Below are positions 1 to 8,521 of a stretch of 42,989 nucleotides of DNA, one piece after another; position 1 is the stretch's first letter, and every line of letters starts with the position of its first letter. The notes under the pieces were generated by a model, which worked only from the letters and a program-made list of their open reading frames with translations, was not told the DNA's origin and did no database searches. This stretch comes from SIG710 sp045596925 (GTDB lineage Bacteria > Bacillota > Clostridia > Oscillospirales > CAG-272): contig JAZODH010000012.1 in the NCBI GenBank assembly GCA_045596925.1, positions 1-42,989 on the forward strand, given 5' to 3'. The position numbers were made by a program, and so were the translations under genes.

Positions 1-1
1 C

Positions 2-1465
2 GGCGCTCGCGATCACTTCGGGATCAAACCCTTTTACTACACGTTTACCGAGTCGGGCGACATTATTTTCGGCTCGGAGATAAAGAGCTTTCTGGAGCAT
101 CCCGACTTTGTAAAAAAGGTCAACAAAAAGGCGCTTCGCCCATATCTGACTTTCCAGTATTCCTCAATGGAGGAGACCTTTTTTGAGGGCGTGTTCAAGC
201 TCCCCGCCGCCCACTGCTTTACATGGGCACCCGGTGAGAAAATGAATATCCGCCGTTATTGGGACGTTGATTTCTCCGACAGCGGACGAGATTTTGAGAC
301 CTTGAAAAAAGAGCTTGACGAGACCGTAAAAGAATCCGTGGCGGCTCACAGAATAAGTGACGTGCGCGTTGGCTCTTTCCTTTCGGGCGGCGTTGATTCC
401 AGCTACATCACGGCGGAGCTTATGCCCGACGAGACCTTTTCCGTGGGATTTTTTGATTACGAAAAATTCAACGAGACAAACGAGGCAAAGGAGCTTTCCG
501 ATAAGCTGGGTATCAAGAATTTCCGTCGGAACATAACGGCGCAGGACTGCTTTGACAACTTTGCCGACATTCAGTACCACATGGACGAGCCTCAGTCGAA
601 CCCTTCTTCCGTTCCCCTTTACTTCCTTGCGCAGCTGGCAAAGGAACAGGTGACGGTTGTGCTTTCGGGCGAGGGCGCGGACGAGATTTACGCAGGATAT
701 GAGTGGTACGACGAGACCCCCATGATGAGAAAATACAAGAAGCTCCCCGCCTTCCTTCGCCGTTTTGCGGCGGCGGTGGCACGGCGCCTGCCATACTTCA
801 AGGGACACGATTTTATTATCAAGTCCAGCGGCCGCCCCGAGGATTATTTCATCGGTCAGGCTCTGGTTTTCCCGGAAAAGGAAGCTCTTTCGGTTCTCAG
901 AAAAGAGTACAGAGACGCCCCTGCGGTAAAGGATATTACTACCCCAATCTATGCAAGAGTAAAGGGCAAGACCGAGCTGCAGAAAAAGCAGTATCTTGAC
1001 CTTAACCTCTGGCTTCCCGGCGACATTCTGCTAAAGGCAGATAAAATGAGCATGGCAAGCTCTCTGGAGCTGAGAGTGCCTTTCCTTGACCGCGAAGTTA
1101 TGGCGCAGGCACAGAGCATTCCCGATAAGTTCAAGATCGCAAAGGGCACCACAAAGTACATTTTACGCGAGGCGTCCAATGAAATTCTGCCCGACGAGTG
1201 GGCAAACAGACCCAAAAAAGGCTTCCCCGTGCCCATTCGCTATTGGCTCACGCAGGACGAATATTACGCCCGTGTAAAAGAGTATTTTGAGGCAGATTTT
1301 GCCGCGGAATTCTTTGAGCAAAAGGAAATTTTGCGTTTGCTTGAGGAGCACAGGAGCGGAAAGAAAATGAACCAGAGAAAGATCTGGACGGTATTCACCT
1401 TCCTTGTGTGGTACAAGAGATTTTTTGTAGAAGAAAGCGTGAAACCAAGCGACGATAAGCCGTAA
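2..1465 (+). CDS. asnB: Asparagine synthetase, glutamine-hydrolysing (AsnB/AsnH-type), 5' truncated by window
   Basis: The reading frame is open from base 2, so the start and the N-terminal glutaminase nucleophile lie outside the window. The first visible residues, ARDHFGIKPFYY, are the typical end of the class II glutamine amidotransferase domain. The C-terminal synthetase domain carries the PP-loop SGGVDSS (about bases 382-402), SGEGADEIYAGY and LRVPFLDREV, all hallmarks of AsnB. The family transfers ammonia from glutamine to an ATP-activated aspartate carboxylate. The next two genes look like a D-aspartate ligase and an aspartate racemase, so this copy may instead amidate D-Asp in peptidoglycan precursors, as AsnH does in Lactococcus lactis. 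That is inference from context; an ordinary L-asparagine synthetase is the alternative. A 116-base gap with a folded repeat separates it from the next gene. Confidence 0.93.
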   Translation, partial: GARDHFGIKPFYYTFTESGDIIFGSEIKSFLEHPDFVKKVNKKALRPYLTFQYSSMEETFFEGVFKLPAAHCFTWAPGEKMNIRRYWDVDFSDSGRDFETLKKELDETVKESVAAHRISDVRVGSFLSGGVDSSYITAELMPDETFSVGFFDYEKFNETNEAKELSDKLGIKNFRRNITAQDCFDNFADIQYHMDEPQSNPSSVPLYFLAQLAKEQVTVVLSGEGADEIYAGYEWYDETPMMRKYKKLPAFLRRFAAAVARRLPYFKGHDFIIKSSGRPEDYFIGQALVFPEKEALSVLRKEYRDAPAVKDITTPIYARVKGKTELQKKQYLDLNLWLPGDILLKADKMSMASSLELRVPFLDREVMAQAQSIPDKFKIAKGTTKYILREASNEILPDEWANRPKKGFPVPIRYWLTQDEYYARVKEYFEADFAAEFFEQKEILRLLEEHRSGKKMNQRKIWTVFTFLVWYKRFFVEESVKPSDDKP

Positions 1466-1485
1466 GCTCAGCTATTTCACGCATG

Positions 1486-1542
1486 AAACACTTTCAAAAT
1501 GGGACCCGACCCCATTTTGCCGCCCAGGCGGTCCAAGTGTTT
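1486..1542. repeat. Nested inverted repeat, three-way-junction-like
   Basis: Outer arms AAACACTT (1486-1493) and AAGTGTTT (1535-1542) enclose two hairpins: AAAATGGG/CCCATTTT (1496-1503 and 1511-1518) and CCGCC/GGCGG near 1521-1531. There is no U-tract, so it is not a classical terminator. It lies in the leader between asnB and the ATP-grasp gene and is read through in the same open frame. It could be an attenuator, an RNA-processing site or a small mobile palindrome. Confidence 0.6.
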
Positions 1543-1581
1543 CCCGATTATTTGCCGCATGACGGCGGAATGGAGATTACA

Positions 1582-2811
1582 ATGGAAAACATGAATGTAA
1601 ACATTATTCCCGTCCTGCTTGGCGGAGACCTTAACAGCTACAACGTGGCACGCGCTTTTCACGAGAAATACGGCGTGATCTCCCACGTTTTCGGACGCTA
1701 TCCCATCGGTCCTACGCTCAACTCGAAGATACTGAATTTTCATACGGTGCCGAAGATGGACGACCCCGACATTATGGTGACGGAGCTTTGCAATTTCGCG
1801 GACAAAAATCCCGACGCGCACCTGATTTTGCTTGGCTGTACGGACGATTATGCTACACTTATCATAAACAATAAACACCGTCTTGAGTCCCGTTATATCT
1901 GCCCTTATATCGACCCTGAGCTGTCCGAACAGCTGGTCAGCAAAGCGGTATTTTACGAGATGTGCGACAAGTATGGTATTCCTTATCCCAAAACCTGCGT
2001 ACTTGACGGCAATTTCAAGCCCGAAGACCTGACCGAGGACGCGCTTGGCTTCAAATATCCCGTCATAGTAAAGCCATCCAGCAGTATTCAGTACTGGAAG
2101 CATCCCTTTGACGGAATGAAGAAGGTCTATACCGCCGCCGACCCTGCAGAGGCGGTGGCTATCATAACGGAAATTTATGGCGCGGGCTATCCCGACAAGA
2201 TGATAATTCAGGATATGATCCCCGGCGATGACGCCAATATGTACGTGCTTACGGCATATTCGGACAGCACAGCGAAGGTAAAGATGACCTGTCTCGGACA
2301 CGTTTTGCTTGAGGAGCACACTCCCCGCGGACTTGGTAACCACGCGGCGATCATCACAGAGCAGAATTCCGATCTGACCGAGCGTTTCCGCGCTATGCTT
2401 GATGATCTCTCCTACGTTGGTTTTTCAAATTTTGACATCAAATTTGACCCCCGTGACGGCAGCTTGCGCGCGTTCGAAATAAATCTGCGTCAGGGGCGCA
2501 GCAACTATTATGTTACGGCGGCGGGTATCAATATAGCGGAGCTTTTGGTGGAGGACAGGGTCTTCCACCGTGACAGCGAGTACCGTCCGTGCGAAAATTC
2601 GCACCTGTGGCACTGCATCCCCTTTGCGGTGGTGAAAAAGTACGTTCATAACCAAAAGGCATTGGCGGACGCCAAGCGATTGAAAAAGGCGGGAAAATCC
2701 ACCTCGTCTCTGTGGTATGCGCCCGATCTGCGCTTTAATCCCAAGCGCCTTGTCTGGGTGCTTGAGCACCTGCGCCGACAGCATGGCAAGTACAAAAAAT
2801 ACTGCAAATAA
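1582..2811 (+). CDS. D-aspartate ligase-like ATP-grasp enzyme
   Basis: Encodes 409 residues. The start is set at ATG 1582 because GGAG (1572-1575) precedes it at good spacing; the longer open frame from 1483 runs through the folded repeat and is unlikely to be translated. The N terminus (IIPVLLGGDLNSYNVARAF), the phrase QDMIPGDDANMYV and the ATP-grasp metal-binding segment FEINLRQGRS (Glu299, Asn301) resemble, from memory, the D-aspartate ligase Asl of Enterococcus faecium. Asl-type enzymes attach the beta-carboxyl of D-Asp to the side chain of L-Lys in UDP-MurNAc-pentapeptide in the cytoplasm. The aspartate racemase gene starts about 12 bases after its stop, which supplies the unusual substrate and supports the call. 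Another carboxylate-amine ligase specificity is possible. Confidence 0.8.
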   Translation: MENMNVNIIPVLLGGDLNSYNVARAFHEKYGVISHVFGRYPIGPTLNSKILNFHTVPKMDDPDIMVTELCNFADKNPDAHLILLGCTDDYATLIINNKHRLESRYICPYIDPELSEQLVSKAVFYEMCDKYGIPYPKTCVLDGNFKPEDLTEDALGFKYPVIVKPSSSIQYWKHPFDGMKKVYTAADPAEAVAIITEIYGAGYPDKMIIQDMIPGDDANMYVLTAYSDSTAKVKMTCLGHVLLEEHTPRGLGNHAAIITEQNSDLTERFRAMLDDLSYVGFSNFDIKFDPRDGSLRAFEINLRQGRSNYYVTAAGINIAELLVEDRVFHRDSEYRPCENSHLWHCIPFAVVKKYVHNQKALADAKRLKKAGKSTSSLWYAPDLRFNPKRLVWVLEHLRRQHGKYKKYCK

Positions 2812-2823
2812 GGAGTGCTGAAA

Positions 2824-3573
2824 TTGGAAAAAAACAGAAAGCTTCTGGGTATTCTCGGGGGGCTTGGCCCCATGGCCACCGTATATTTTTACGAAATGCT
2901 CACCGCTCATACCAAGGCGAGCTGTGACCAGGAGCATATTGATATTCTGATAAGCTCTCGTGCTACCACCCCCGACAGGACGGCGTTCATCGTGGGCGAG
3001 TCGGACGAAAGCCCCATCAAAGCTATGATAGAAGAAGGTAAGCGACTGCAAGACTGCGGTGCAGATCTGATCTCCATGCCCTGCAATACCGCTCACTATT
3101 TTTACGACGAGTTGACCGAGGCGCTGGATATTCCCGTTGTGAATATTCTCTATGAAACGGCGGCGCACGTTAAGCGCATGGGTGCAAGGACGGTGGGTAT
3201 TCTTGCTACCGAGGGCACTGTAAGATCGGGAGCGTACGCTCACGTTTGTCAGCAGGTGGGACTTTCATGCATCGTCCCCGATGCCGAGCACCAAGCGCTT
3301 TTATCCGAGATAATTTACGGTCAGATCAAGCAGGGAAAGCCTGTTGATATGAGAAAATTTGAGCGTGTCCGCGATCATATGATTTCCCGAGGCGCAGAGA
3401 GGCTTGTGCTTGGCTGTACCGAGCTGTCTCTCATCAAGCGTGACAATGATTTGGGTGACCTTTTCGTTGATTCTCTTGAGGTGTTGGCGTGCAGGACCAT
3501 TGCTCTTTGCGGCAAGGAGCCTGTGGGCTTCGACGAATCTCTTATGGCTGACCGCGATATTTTGAAAGCATGA
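2824..3573 (+). CDS. racD: Aspartate/glutamate racemase family protein, probable aspartate racemase
   Basis: Encodes 249 residues. The start is placed at TTG 2824: AAGGAG (2810-2815) sits 8 bases upstream, whereas the GTG at 2815 overlaps the ribosome site itself. The N terminus GILGGLGPMAT and the two catalytic cysteines, Cys87 in MPCNTAH and Cys198 in LGCTELS, are the signature of the PLP-independent two-cysteine Asp/Glu racemases. The reaction interconverts L- and D-aspartate by proton exchange between the two thiols. Glutamate racemase is less likely because the gene directly follows a D-aspartate-ligase-like gene. It overlaps the next gene by ATGA, so the two are translationally coupled. 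Confidence 0.88.
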   Translation: MEKNRKLLGILGGLGPMATVYFYEMLTAHTKASCDQEHIDILISSRATTPDRTAFIVGESDESPIKAMIEEGKRLQDCGADLISMPCNTAHYFYDELTEALDIPVVNILYETAAHVKRMGARTVGILATEGTVRSGAYAHVCQQVGLSCIVPDAEHQALLSEIIYGQIKQGKPVDMRKFERVRDHMISRGAERLVLGCTELSLIKRDNDLGDLFVDSLEVLACRTIALCGKEPVGFDESLMADRDILKA

Positions 3574-4529
3574 AAATCACCCAGCGGGACACAAATCCCT
3601 TTGAATTTTCCGACACTAACAAGCGCTACCACACCTACGATTATTTTATGAAGCACCGATACGGCGGCAAATGCGCCAAAATACCCTTGGACGGCGGGTT
3701 TACCTGCCCGAATATTGACGGAAAATGTGGTGTAGGCGGTTGCATTTACTGTTCGGGGCGCGGAAGCGGCGACTTTGCACAGTCCGCCGAGATGCCGATC
3801 TCCGAGCAGTTCAAGATTACGGCGGAAAACCTTTCGTCAAAGTGGAAGACCGACAAGTATATCGCCTATTTCCAGGCGCACACCAACACATACGCGCCCG
3901 TTTCCGTTTTGCGTGGAAAATTTGAGGAGGCTCTCAAAATAAAGGGCGTGGTTGGGCTGAACGTGGCTACCCGCACCGACTGCCTGCCACCCGACGTGGT
4001 AGAATATCTGGCAGAGCTTGCCGAGCGTACCGACCTTACGGTGGAGCTTGGATTACAGACGGTAAATGACCAGGTGGCGCGATTTATAAACCGCGGTCAC
4101 ACCTTTGCGGACTTTTGTGACGGATATGCCCGACTGAGATCGTCGAGCGGTAAAATAATGACCTGTATACACCTTATTTTCGGACTTCCCGGGGAGACCC
4201 CCGAGGATATGCTGGAAAGTGTGAGGCAGGTGGCGGTCTTAAAGCCCGACCAGGTGAAAATTCACCTGCTCCACGTGATCGATGGCACAAAATTGGCGCA
4301 GTTATACAGGGCTGGTGAGTACACCCCTGTGGATAGGGAGATTTACGTTGAAACCGTCTGCCGCGCCCTGCGGCTTCTCCCGCCCGAAACCGTCATCGGA
4401 CGGCTGACGGGGGATGGCGCTCCCGATACTCTTCTTGCGCCCGAATGGAGCCGAAAAAAGGTGGCGGTCATAAACGACATTGACAAAATGATGTTTGATC
4501 GAAACTGGATTCAGGGGGATCAAATATAA
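3570..4529 (+). CDS. Radical SAM protein, YtqA/YhcC (TIGR01212) family
   Basis: Encodes 319 residues and overlaps the racemase stop by four bases (ATGA). The N-terminal segment CPNIDGKCGVGGCIYC holds the presumed 4Fe-4S ligands Cys46, Cys58 and Cys61, in the spacing of the TIGR01212 radical SAM family; Cys53 is an additional cysteine. Further family features are VGLNVATRTDCLP, ELGLQTVND and HLIFGLPGETPEDM in the TIM barrel. The substrate of this widespread family was not clear to me; Elp3-like relatives act on tRNA. Last gene of the unit, directly followed by a terminator. The link to D-Asp metabolism is probably only co-transcription. Confidence 0.88.
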   Translation: MKITQRDTNPFEFSDTNKRYHTYDYFMKHRYGGKCAKIPLDGGFTCPNIDGKCGVGGCIYCSGRGSGDFAQSAEMPISEQFKITAENLSSKWKTDKYIAYFQAHTNTYAPVSVLRGKFEEALKIKGVVGLNVATRTDCLPPDVVEYLAELAERTDLTVELGLQTVNDQVARFINRGHTFADFCDGYARLRSSSGKIMTCIHLIFGLPGETPEDMLESVRQVAVLKPDQVKIHLLHVIDGTKLAQLYRAGEYTPVDREIYVETVCRALRLLPPETVIGRLTGDGAPDTLLAPEWSRKKVAVINDIDKMMFDRNWIQGDQI

Positions 4530-4530
4530 A

Positions 4531-4565
4531 AGCACTTATGGCAAGTAGCCATAAGTGCTTTTTTA
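4531..4565. terminator. Bidirectional rho-independent terminator
   Basis: The 12-base arms GCACTTATGGC/GCCATAAGTGC surround a short loop, with T runs on both strands. It lies two bases after the radical SAM stop and just beyond the end of the convergent membrane-protein gene, so it can serve both. Confidence 0.9.
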
Positions 4566-4572
4566 TAGAGTT

Positions 4573-5856
4573 TTATTCCCTCGGCTCAATCGGATTTTTC
4601 GCCTTTTCCTTTTTCACCTTGGGAGGCTTTTTTGCTTTGGGTTCCTTTTGGGGTCTTTCTTTTTTTGGTGTGGGCGGAGTCTCCTCTTCTTCGTCTTGAA
4701 GATCGGCAAAATCGTCGGCAGGCAGGTCTCCCGCCGCTACCTTCTTGGCGATCCTTTCCGTGGCATTTTCATTGAACAATTCAAGAATTACCGCAAAGAG
4801 AGGAATGAAGAAGATGATTCCCACGATTCCCAGCAAATTGCCACCGATCAATGCGGCAACAAGGGTGTAGAGAGGGGAAAGTCCAACGGCTGTGCCCACC
4901 ACGCGTGGGTAGATGAGCTGTGTTTCGATAAACTGTACCGCCAGGTAGATGATAAGACACAAAAGAGCCTTGTCGGGGGCTACCAGGAGGGTCAGGAATA
5001 CGCTGATAGCGCAGGAAATGAACGCGCCTATGTATGGAATGATGGCGCAGACCGCCGTCAGGACGCTTACAAGGCTTGCATACGGCATTTTGAAGATCGA
5101 AAAGGTCACGAAAATGAGAACGCCTAAGATCAAAGCCTCACTGCACTGTCCGAACAGGAATTTTGAGAAGATGTCCGAAAAGGAACGGCAGAATCTCAAT
5201 ATTCCCTTTGCCCACGAGGGCTTTAAATAGGCACCGATAAGGAGCTTTCCGTGCTTTGCGACCGTCTGCTTTTCAAGGGCGGCATACGCCGCGATTATTA
5301 TAGCAAAAAGTGCGGTCGTAACGATATTTATGGTAGAGGAGAACACGCTTACAACGTTTACAAAGATGAAATCCGCGCCCGTCGTCAGCTTGTTGGCGAT
5401 TTCCGAGAAGTTATCAAGTATGGCCTTGAAATTGATCTTGCTTACCAGATCCTGCACCCACTGGATATCAAAATGCTTTAGGCTCAGCTCCTTTATTCTT
5501 GCCTCGATCTGGGTGTAAAGGACCTTGACCGAGCTTGTTATTTCGGGAATAAGCAGAGTCAGCACCAAGGTCAGCACTAAGGCGACGCAGATCAGGGTAA
5601 AAATAAAGCTGACGGCTGTAAGGGCCTTCTCCGAGGGCTTTTTTCTTGCCTTTGAGAACATTCTGCTCAGTATCTTTTGTATTCCGTTCATTGGGACAAT
5701 GAGGAAAAGCGCAATTATGGCGCCCACTACCACGGGCAGAATAAGGGTTATCAGCTTTTTTGCATATACTGTGACCGCCGAGAAGTTCATGAGCACCGCA
5801 AACAATACGACGCCCGTTACCGTGACGAACAAGGCCTTTTTAGTGTTAGATCCCAT
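4573..5856 (-). CDS. AI-2E family transporter-like membrane protein (UPF0118/YdiK type)
   Basis: Encodes 427 residues; ATG at 5856 is preceded by AGAAAGG on the minus strand. The protein has two N-terminal membrane helices (about residues 8-27 and 33-57), a soluble coiled stretch, and then a cluster of helices containing AVCAIIPYIGAFISC and a late IVGIIFFIPLFAVILELF segment. This layout and the PYIGAFIS motif fit the AI-2E/PerM family of putative permeases or antiporters. The C terminus is an unusual acidic then Lys/Pro-rich tail of about 50 residues (for example PPTPKKERPQKEPKAKKPPK), presumably cytoplasmic. Substrate is unknown; AI-2 export is only the family label. It has its own promoter at 5908-5936. 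Confidence 0.86.
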   Translation of the reverse strand: MGSNTKKALFVTVTGVVLFAVLMNFSAVTVYAKKLITLILPVVVGAIIALFLIVPMNGIQKILSRMFSKARKKPSEKALTAVSFIFTLICVALVLTLVLTLLIPEITSSVKVLYTQIEARIKELSLKHFDIQWVQDLVSKINFKAILDNFSEIANKLTTGADFIFVNVVSVFSSTINIVTTALFAIIIAAYAALEKQTVAKHGKLLIGAYLKPSWAKGILRFCRSFSDIFSKFLFGQCSEALILGVLIFVTFSIFKMPYASLVSVLTAVCAIIPYIGAFISCAISVFLTLLVAPDKALLCLIIYLAVQFIETQLIYPRVVGTAVGLSPLYTLVAALIGGNLLGIVGIIFFIPLFAVILELFNENATERIAKKVAAGDLPADDFADLQDEEEETPPTPKKERPQKEPKAKKPPKVKKEKAKNPIEPRE

Positions 5857-5907
5857 TTTTCAACCTTTCTTGATTTTGATCGATAGCGTAGACTTTCCAC
5901 ATATTAC

Positions 5908-5936
5908 ATTATAAATCTTTTTTGAAGTCGTGTCAA
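5908..5936 (-). promoter_or_regulatory. Sigma-A-type promoter for the AI-2E-type gene
   Basis: On the minus strand TTGACA (5931-5936) and TATAAT (5908-5913) are separated by exactly 17 bases. The predicted start is near 5901, about 45 bases before the ATG. Confidence 0.85.
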
Positions 5937-5988
5937 GAAGAAGAAAGAAAATTAACAAAATTCGAACATTTACGCGACCTCGGCGTGG

Positions 5989-5994
5989 TAAAAT
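5989..5994 (+). promoter_or_regulatory. Probable extended -10 box for the 6022 gene
   Basis: TGGTAAAAT is an extended -10 (TG-N-TAAAAT) 28 bases before the ATG. No good -35 hexamer is present at 17 bases; moderate support only. Confidence 0.45.
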
Positions 5995-6021
5995 AAAAGG
6001 ACCGGGAGAAAGGAGGACGCC

Positions 6022-6708
6022 ATGGGAAAAAGGAAAAGTTTTATCCGCCGTATTTGGGAGAGGCGACGCCGTGACAGAGTGTTTCGCATCAAGCTGTCCC
6101 TTGTGGTCGGCGGTACGGTCAATCTGGCATACGTGGGAGTGAAGCTTTTTGCAGGAGTTCTGTCCCGCTCGTTTTTTCTCGTGGCTCTCGCCATCTATTA
6201 CGCGCTCCTTTTTTCTCTGCGGTTCTATTTACTGGGTCACATGAGAAAGCAGGATCCGGGGGACTGTCTTTTGTCCGAGCTGAAGAGGGCAAGAAATTGC
6301 GGGGTGCTTCTTTTCGTTATGGGACTTGCCCTGTCGGTCATAGTCTTTTTTATGGTCTATCTGGATCGCGGATATTTGTATCCGGGTATTCTGATATACG
6401 TGGTCGGGGGATATACGGTCTATTCCGTGACGACGGCTGCCGTGAGCCTTTTTCGGCACGGCAAGTCGGTCACTCCCGTGGTGGCAACCACAAAGGTGGT
6501 GAAATTGACGGCGGCACTGGTTTCCTTTTTGGCGCTTGAGACCGCCATATTGGCACGGATGGGTGGCAGAATATCGCCTCATCTCAGACGGGGGATCCTC
6601 GGAGGCACGGGCGGAGGTATTTGCCTTGCCGTGCTTTTCATGTCGGTGCTGATGATATCCTCGGCCTCAAGGAAGCTGAGGCGATTTGAAAACAAAACGG
6701 ACGGCTGA
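6022..6708 (+). CDS. Unrecognised small multi-pass membrane protein
   Basis: Encodes 228 residues from ATG 6022 with a strong AGGAGGA site. I do not recognise the family. The N terminus is very basic (KRKSFIRRIWERRRRDRVFR), followed by roughly six hydrophobic segments: about 25-42, 45-68, 92-112, 118-140, 155-172 and 190-212. The short C-terminal tail is charged. The arrangement suggests an inner-membrane protein with the N terminus in the cytoplasm by the positive-inside rule. It is transcribed alone, divergent from the AI-2E-type gene, and its stop lies inside the following terminator. No catalytic motif is visible. Confidence 0.75.
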   Translation: MGKRKSFIRRIWERRRRDRVFRIKLSLVVGGTVNLAYVGVKLFAGVLSRSFFLVALAIYYALLFSLRFYLLGHMRKQDPGDCLLSELKRARNCGVLLFVMGLALSVIVFFMVYLDRGYLYPGILIYVVGGYTVYSVTTAAVSLFRHGKSVTPVVATTKVVKLTAALVSFLALETAILARMGGRISPHLRRGILGGTGGGICLAVLFMSVLMISSASRKLRRFENKTDG

Positions 6709-6722
6709 GCCGTCCGTTTTCT
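6693..6722. terminator. Bidirectional terminator
   Basis: AAAACGGACGG / CCGTCCGTTTT hairpin around CTGAG, flanked by A and T runs. It contains the stop codon of the plus-strand membrane protein and abuts the end of the convergent acyl-CoA-ligase-like gene. Confidence 0.88.
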
Positions 6723-8390
6723 TTATTTAAGATTCTCGCCATAACGCTTGATCTTTTGGGTCGTGGTGCGCTCCAAGGGAGAGCTGAGAATGTCGAATTT
6801 CTGTATCTTTTTGTACGCGGGGACAGCGTCGTTTACCGAGCTTACGGCTTCTGTGACCGCCTCCTTGATCTCGGATGCGTCGGGTGCGTGGCCCAGCTTT
6901 TCGGTCAAGTAGTCGACGGACGGATAAATCTTCGCTCTTACGCATGGGTCGCCGTGACGATCCTTACCCTCAAGCACCAGACATTCCGCTATGACTTCAT
7001 GCTCACCCAGTCTGTCCTCGATCTCCTCGGGGAAGATGTTCTTGCCGTTCGCGGTGACGATGACGTTCTTTATTCTGCCCTTGATGTGAACTCCGCCGCG
7101 TCGGTCAATAAATCCCAGATCGCCTGTGTGGAACCAACGGTTTTTGATGACCGCCGCCGTTGCCGCCTCGTCGCGGTAGTATCCCAGCATCACGTTGTCG
7201 CCCGAGGCGATTATTTCGCCCACGCCGTTCTCGTCGGGGTTGTATATTCGCAGAGTTACGCCGGGGATGGCACAGCCTGCGGTCTCGGGGTCGTAGAAGA
7301 AATCGTTGTTCGCGGAGAGAATGGGAGAGGTCTCGGTGAGGCCGTAGCCCTGGATCGTCTTGATGCCCAGCGCGTTAAAATCCTCAATGAGTGCGGGGTC
7401 TATCGCCGCCGCGCCAACTACCATCATTCGCAGTTTTCCGCCAAGGCTCTTGCGGACGTTCGAGCAGATGACTTTTCGGATAAGGAACGGCAATTTGCAG
7501 AGAGCCTCCGCCAAAGAAAGCTCCTCAAATGCGCGCTTGTATTTGGCGGGACATTCCTTCGCGATAGCCATTCGCAATCTCTTGCTCAGCACCTTGAGAA
7601 GCGCGGGGACTACGATGATCACCGTATTGTTGTATTCCTTGAGATTGGTGGCTACGCGGTTAAGCCCGTCGCAATATGATATGCAGGCACCCTGCGCCAG
7701 AAGGCAGAGCATATCCACCGTTGCGGCGTAGGTGTGGTGCAGAGGCAGGATAGAGAGCACCTTGTCGTCGGGAAAAACGCGGATAACTCTTGATATCTGA
7801 TATACGTTTGAGCAGATATTGAACATGGAGAGGCAGACGCCTTTGGACGAACCGGTGGTGCCCGAGGTAAAGATGAGCACTCTCATCTCGTCGGGAGGAT
7901 AGACGTAGGAATTTATTTTCTTTACGTCCTCGGCGGTGTATTTTACGGGCATATTAAGAATATCGGTAAGATCGTACACGGCGTCAAAACGACGAACGCC
8001 CTCAAGCTTGCCCTGAACCTTTTTGTCGGCGCAAATGGCAGTGCATTCCGCCGCGTCGCAAAAATCGGCAATATCGCGGCCCGACAGCTCCTTATCTATT
8101 GGAACGACGACGCCGACGGTAGCCGCCGCCAGGTACGCGACAGCCCAGCCACCGCTGTTTTCACCGCAGACGGCGATGCGCTTTCCCTCAAGGCCTTCTC
8201 GAATAAAGGATGCGCAAAGGGAAAGATAGATTTCATACGCTTCTCTGTAGGAGATATATCTGTATTTGCCCGTGCCCGTTTTGATCTGGAATGCCGTTCT
8301 GTTCGGTGTGTTTTTTGCCGAATGTGCCAGCAGGTCGCGGAAGTTGTCATGTCGGGGAATATTATAGTAAGACGTTGTTTGTGCTTTCAT
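6723..8390 (-). CDS. AMP-dependent synthetase, long-chain acyl-CoA ligase-like
   Basis: Encodes 555 residues. The start is set at ATG 8390, preceded by AAAGGA; an upstream in-frame ATG at 8504 falls in the promoter and is rejected. The AMP-binding P-loop FTSGTTGSSKG is at about residues 174-184, followed by YGLTETSP and, in the C-terminal half, HTGDLGFIDRRGG and KGRIKNVI. These are the A3, A5, A7 and A10-type motifs of the ANL superfamily. The enzyme adenylates a carboxylic acid and passes it to CoA or a carrier protein; long-chain fatty acid is the best guess from the overall FadD/LC-FACS look. No acyl carrier gene is adjacent. It is expressed from its own promoter, whose -35 box lies within a palindrome. 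Confidence 0.87.
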   Translation of the reverse strand: MKAQTTSYYNIPRHDNFRDLLAHSAKNTPNRTAFQIKTGTGKYRYISYREAYEIYLSLCASFIREGLEGKRIAVCGENSGGWAVAYLAAATVGVVVPIDKELSGRDIADFCDAAECTAICADKKVQGKLEGVRRFDAVYDLTDILNMPVKYTAEDVKKINSYVYPPDEMRVLIFTSGTTGSSKGVCLSMFNICSNVYQISRVIRVFPDDKVLSILPLHHTYAATVDMLCLLAQGACISYCDGLNRVATNLKEYNNTVIIVVPALLKVLSKRLRMAIAKECPAKYKRAFEELSLAEALCKLPFLIRKVICSNVRKSLGGKLRMMVVGAAAIDPALIEDFNALGIKTIQGYGLTETSPILSANNDFFYDPETAGCAIPGVTLRIYNPDENGVGEIIASGDNVMLGYYRDEAATAAVIKNRWFHTGDLGFIDRRGGVHIKGRIKNVIVTANGKNIFPEEIEDRLGEHEVIAECLVLEGKDRHGDPCVRAKIYPSVDYLTEKLGHAPDASEIKEAVTEAVSSVNDAVPAYKKIQKFDILSSPLERTTTQKIKRYGENLK

Positions 8391-8492
8391 TTGTGACCGT
8401 TCCTTTCGGTGAAATTGAATGACGGCATAGCCGTCGGTCGCGGTGTGCCGTGCAAGGTCGGAGCGGAATTTTCTTCTCACAGGACCTATGTA

Positions 8493-8521
8493 ATTATAAA
8501 GCAAACTTGTTGAAATGTCAA
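8493..8521 (-). promoter_or_regulatory. Sigma-A-type promoter for the acyl-CoA-ligase-like gene
   Basis: Minus-strand TTGACA (8516-8521), 17-base spacer, TATAAT (8493-8498): a consensus promoter. It leaves a leader of about 100 bases before ATG 8390. Confidence 0.88.

Noticed and set aside
1477..2343. Minus-strand open frame of 288 codons opposite the D-aspartate-ligase-like gene
   Set aside because: Antisense shadow without ribosome site or domain.
6756..7679. Long plus-strand open frame inside the acyl-CoA-ligase-like gene
   Set aside because: Antisense shadow of a gene with clear ANL motifs; no ribosome site or family features.
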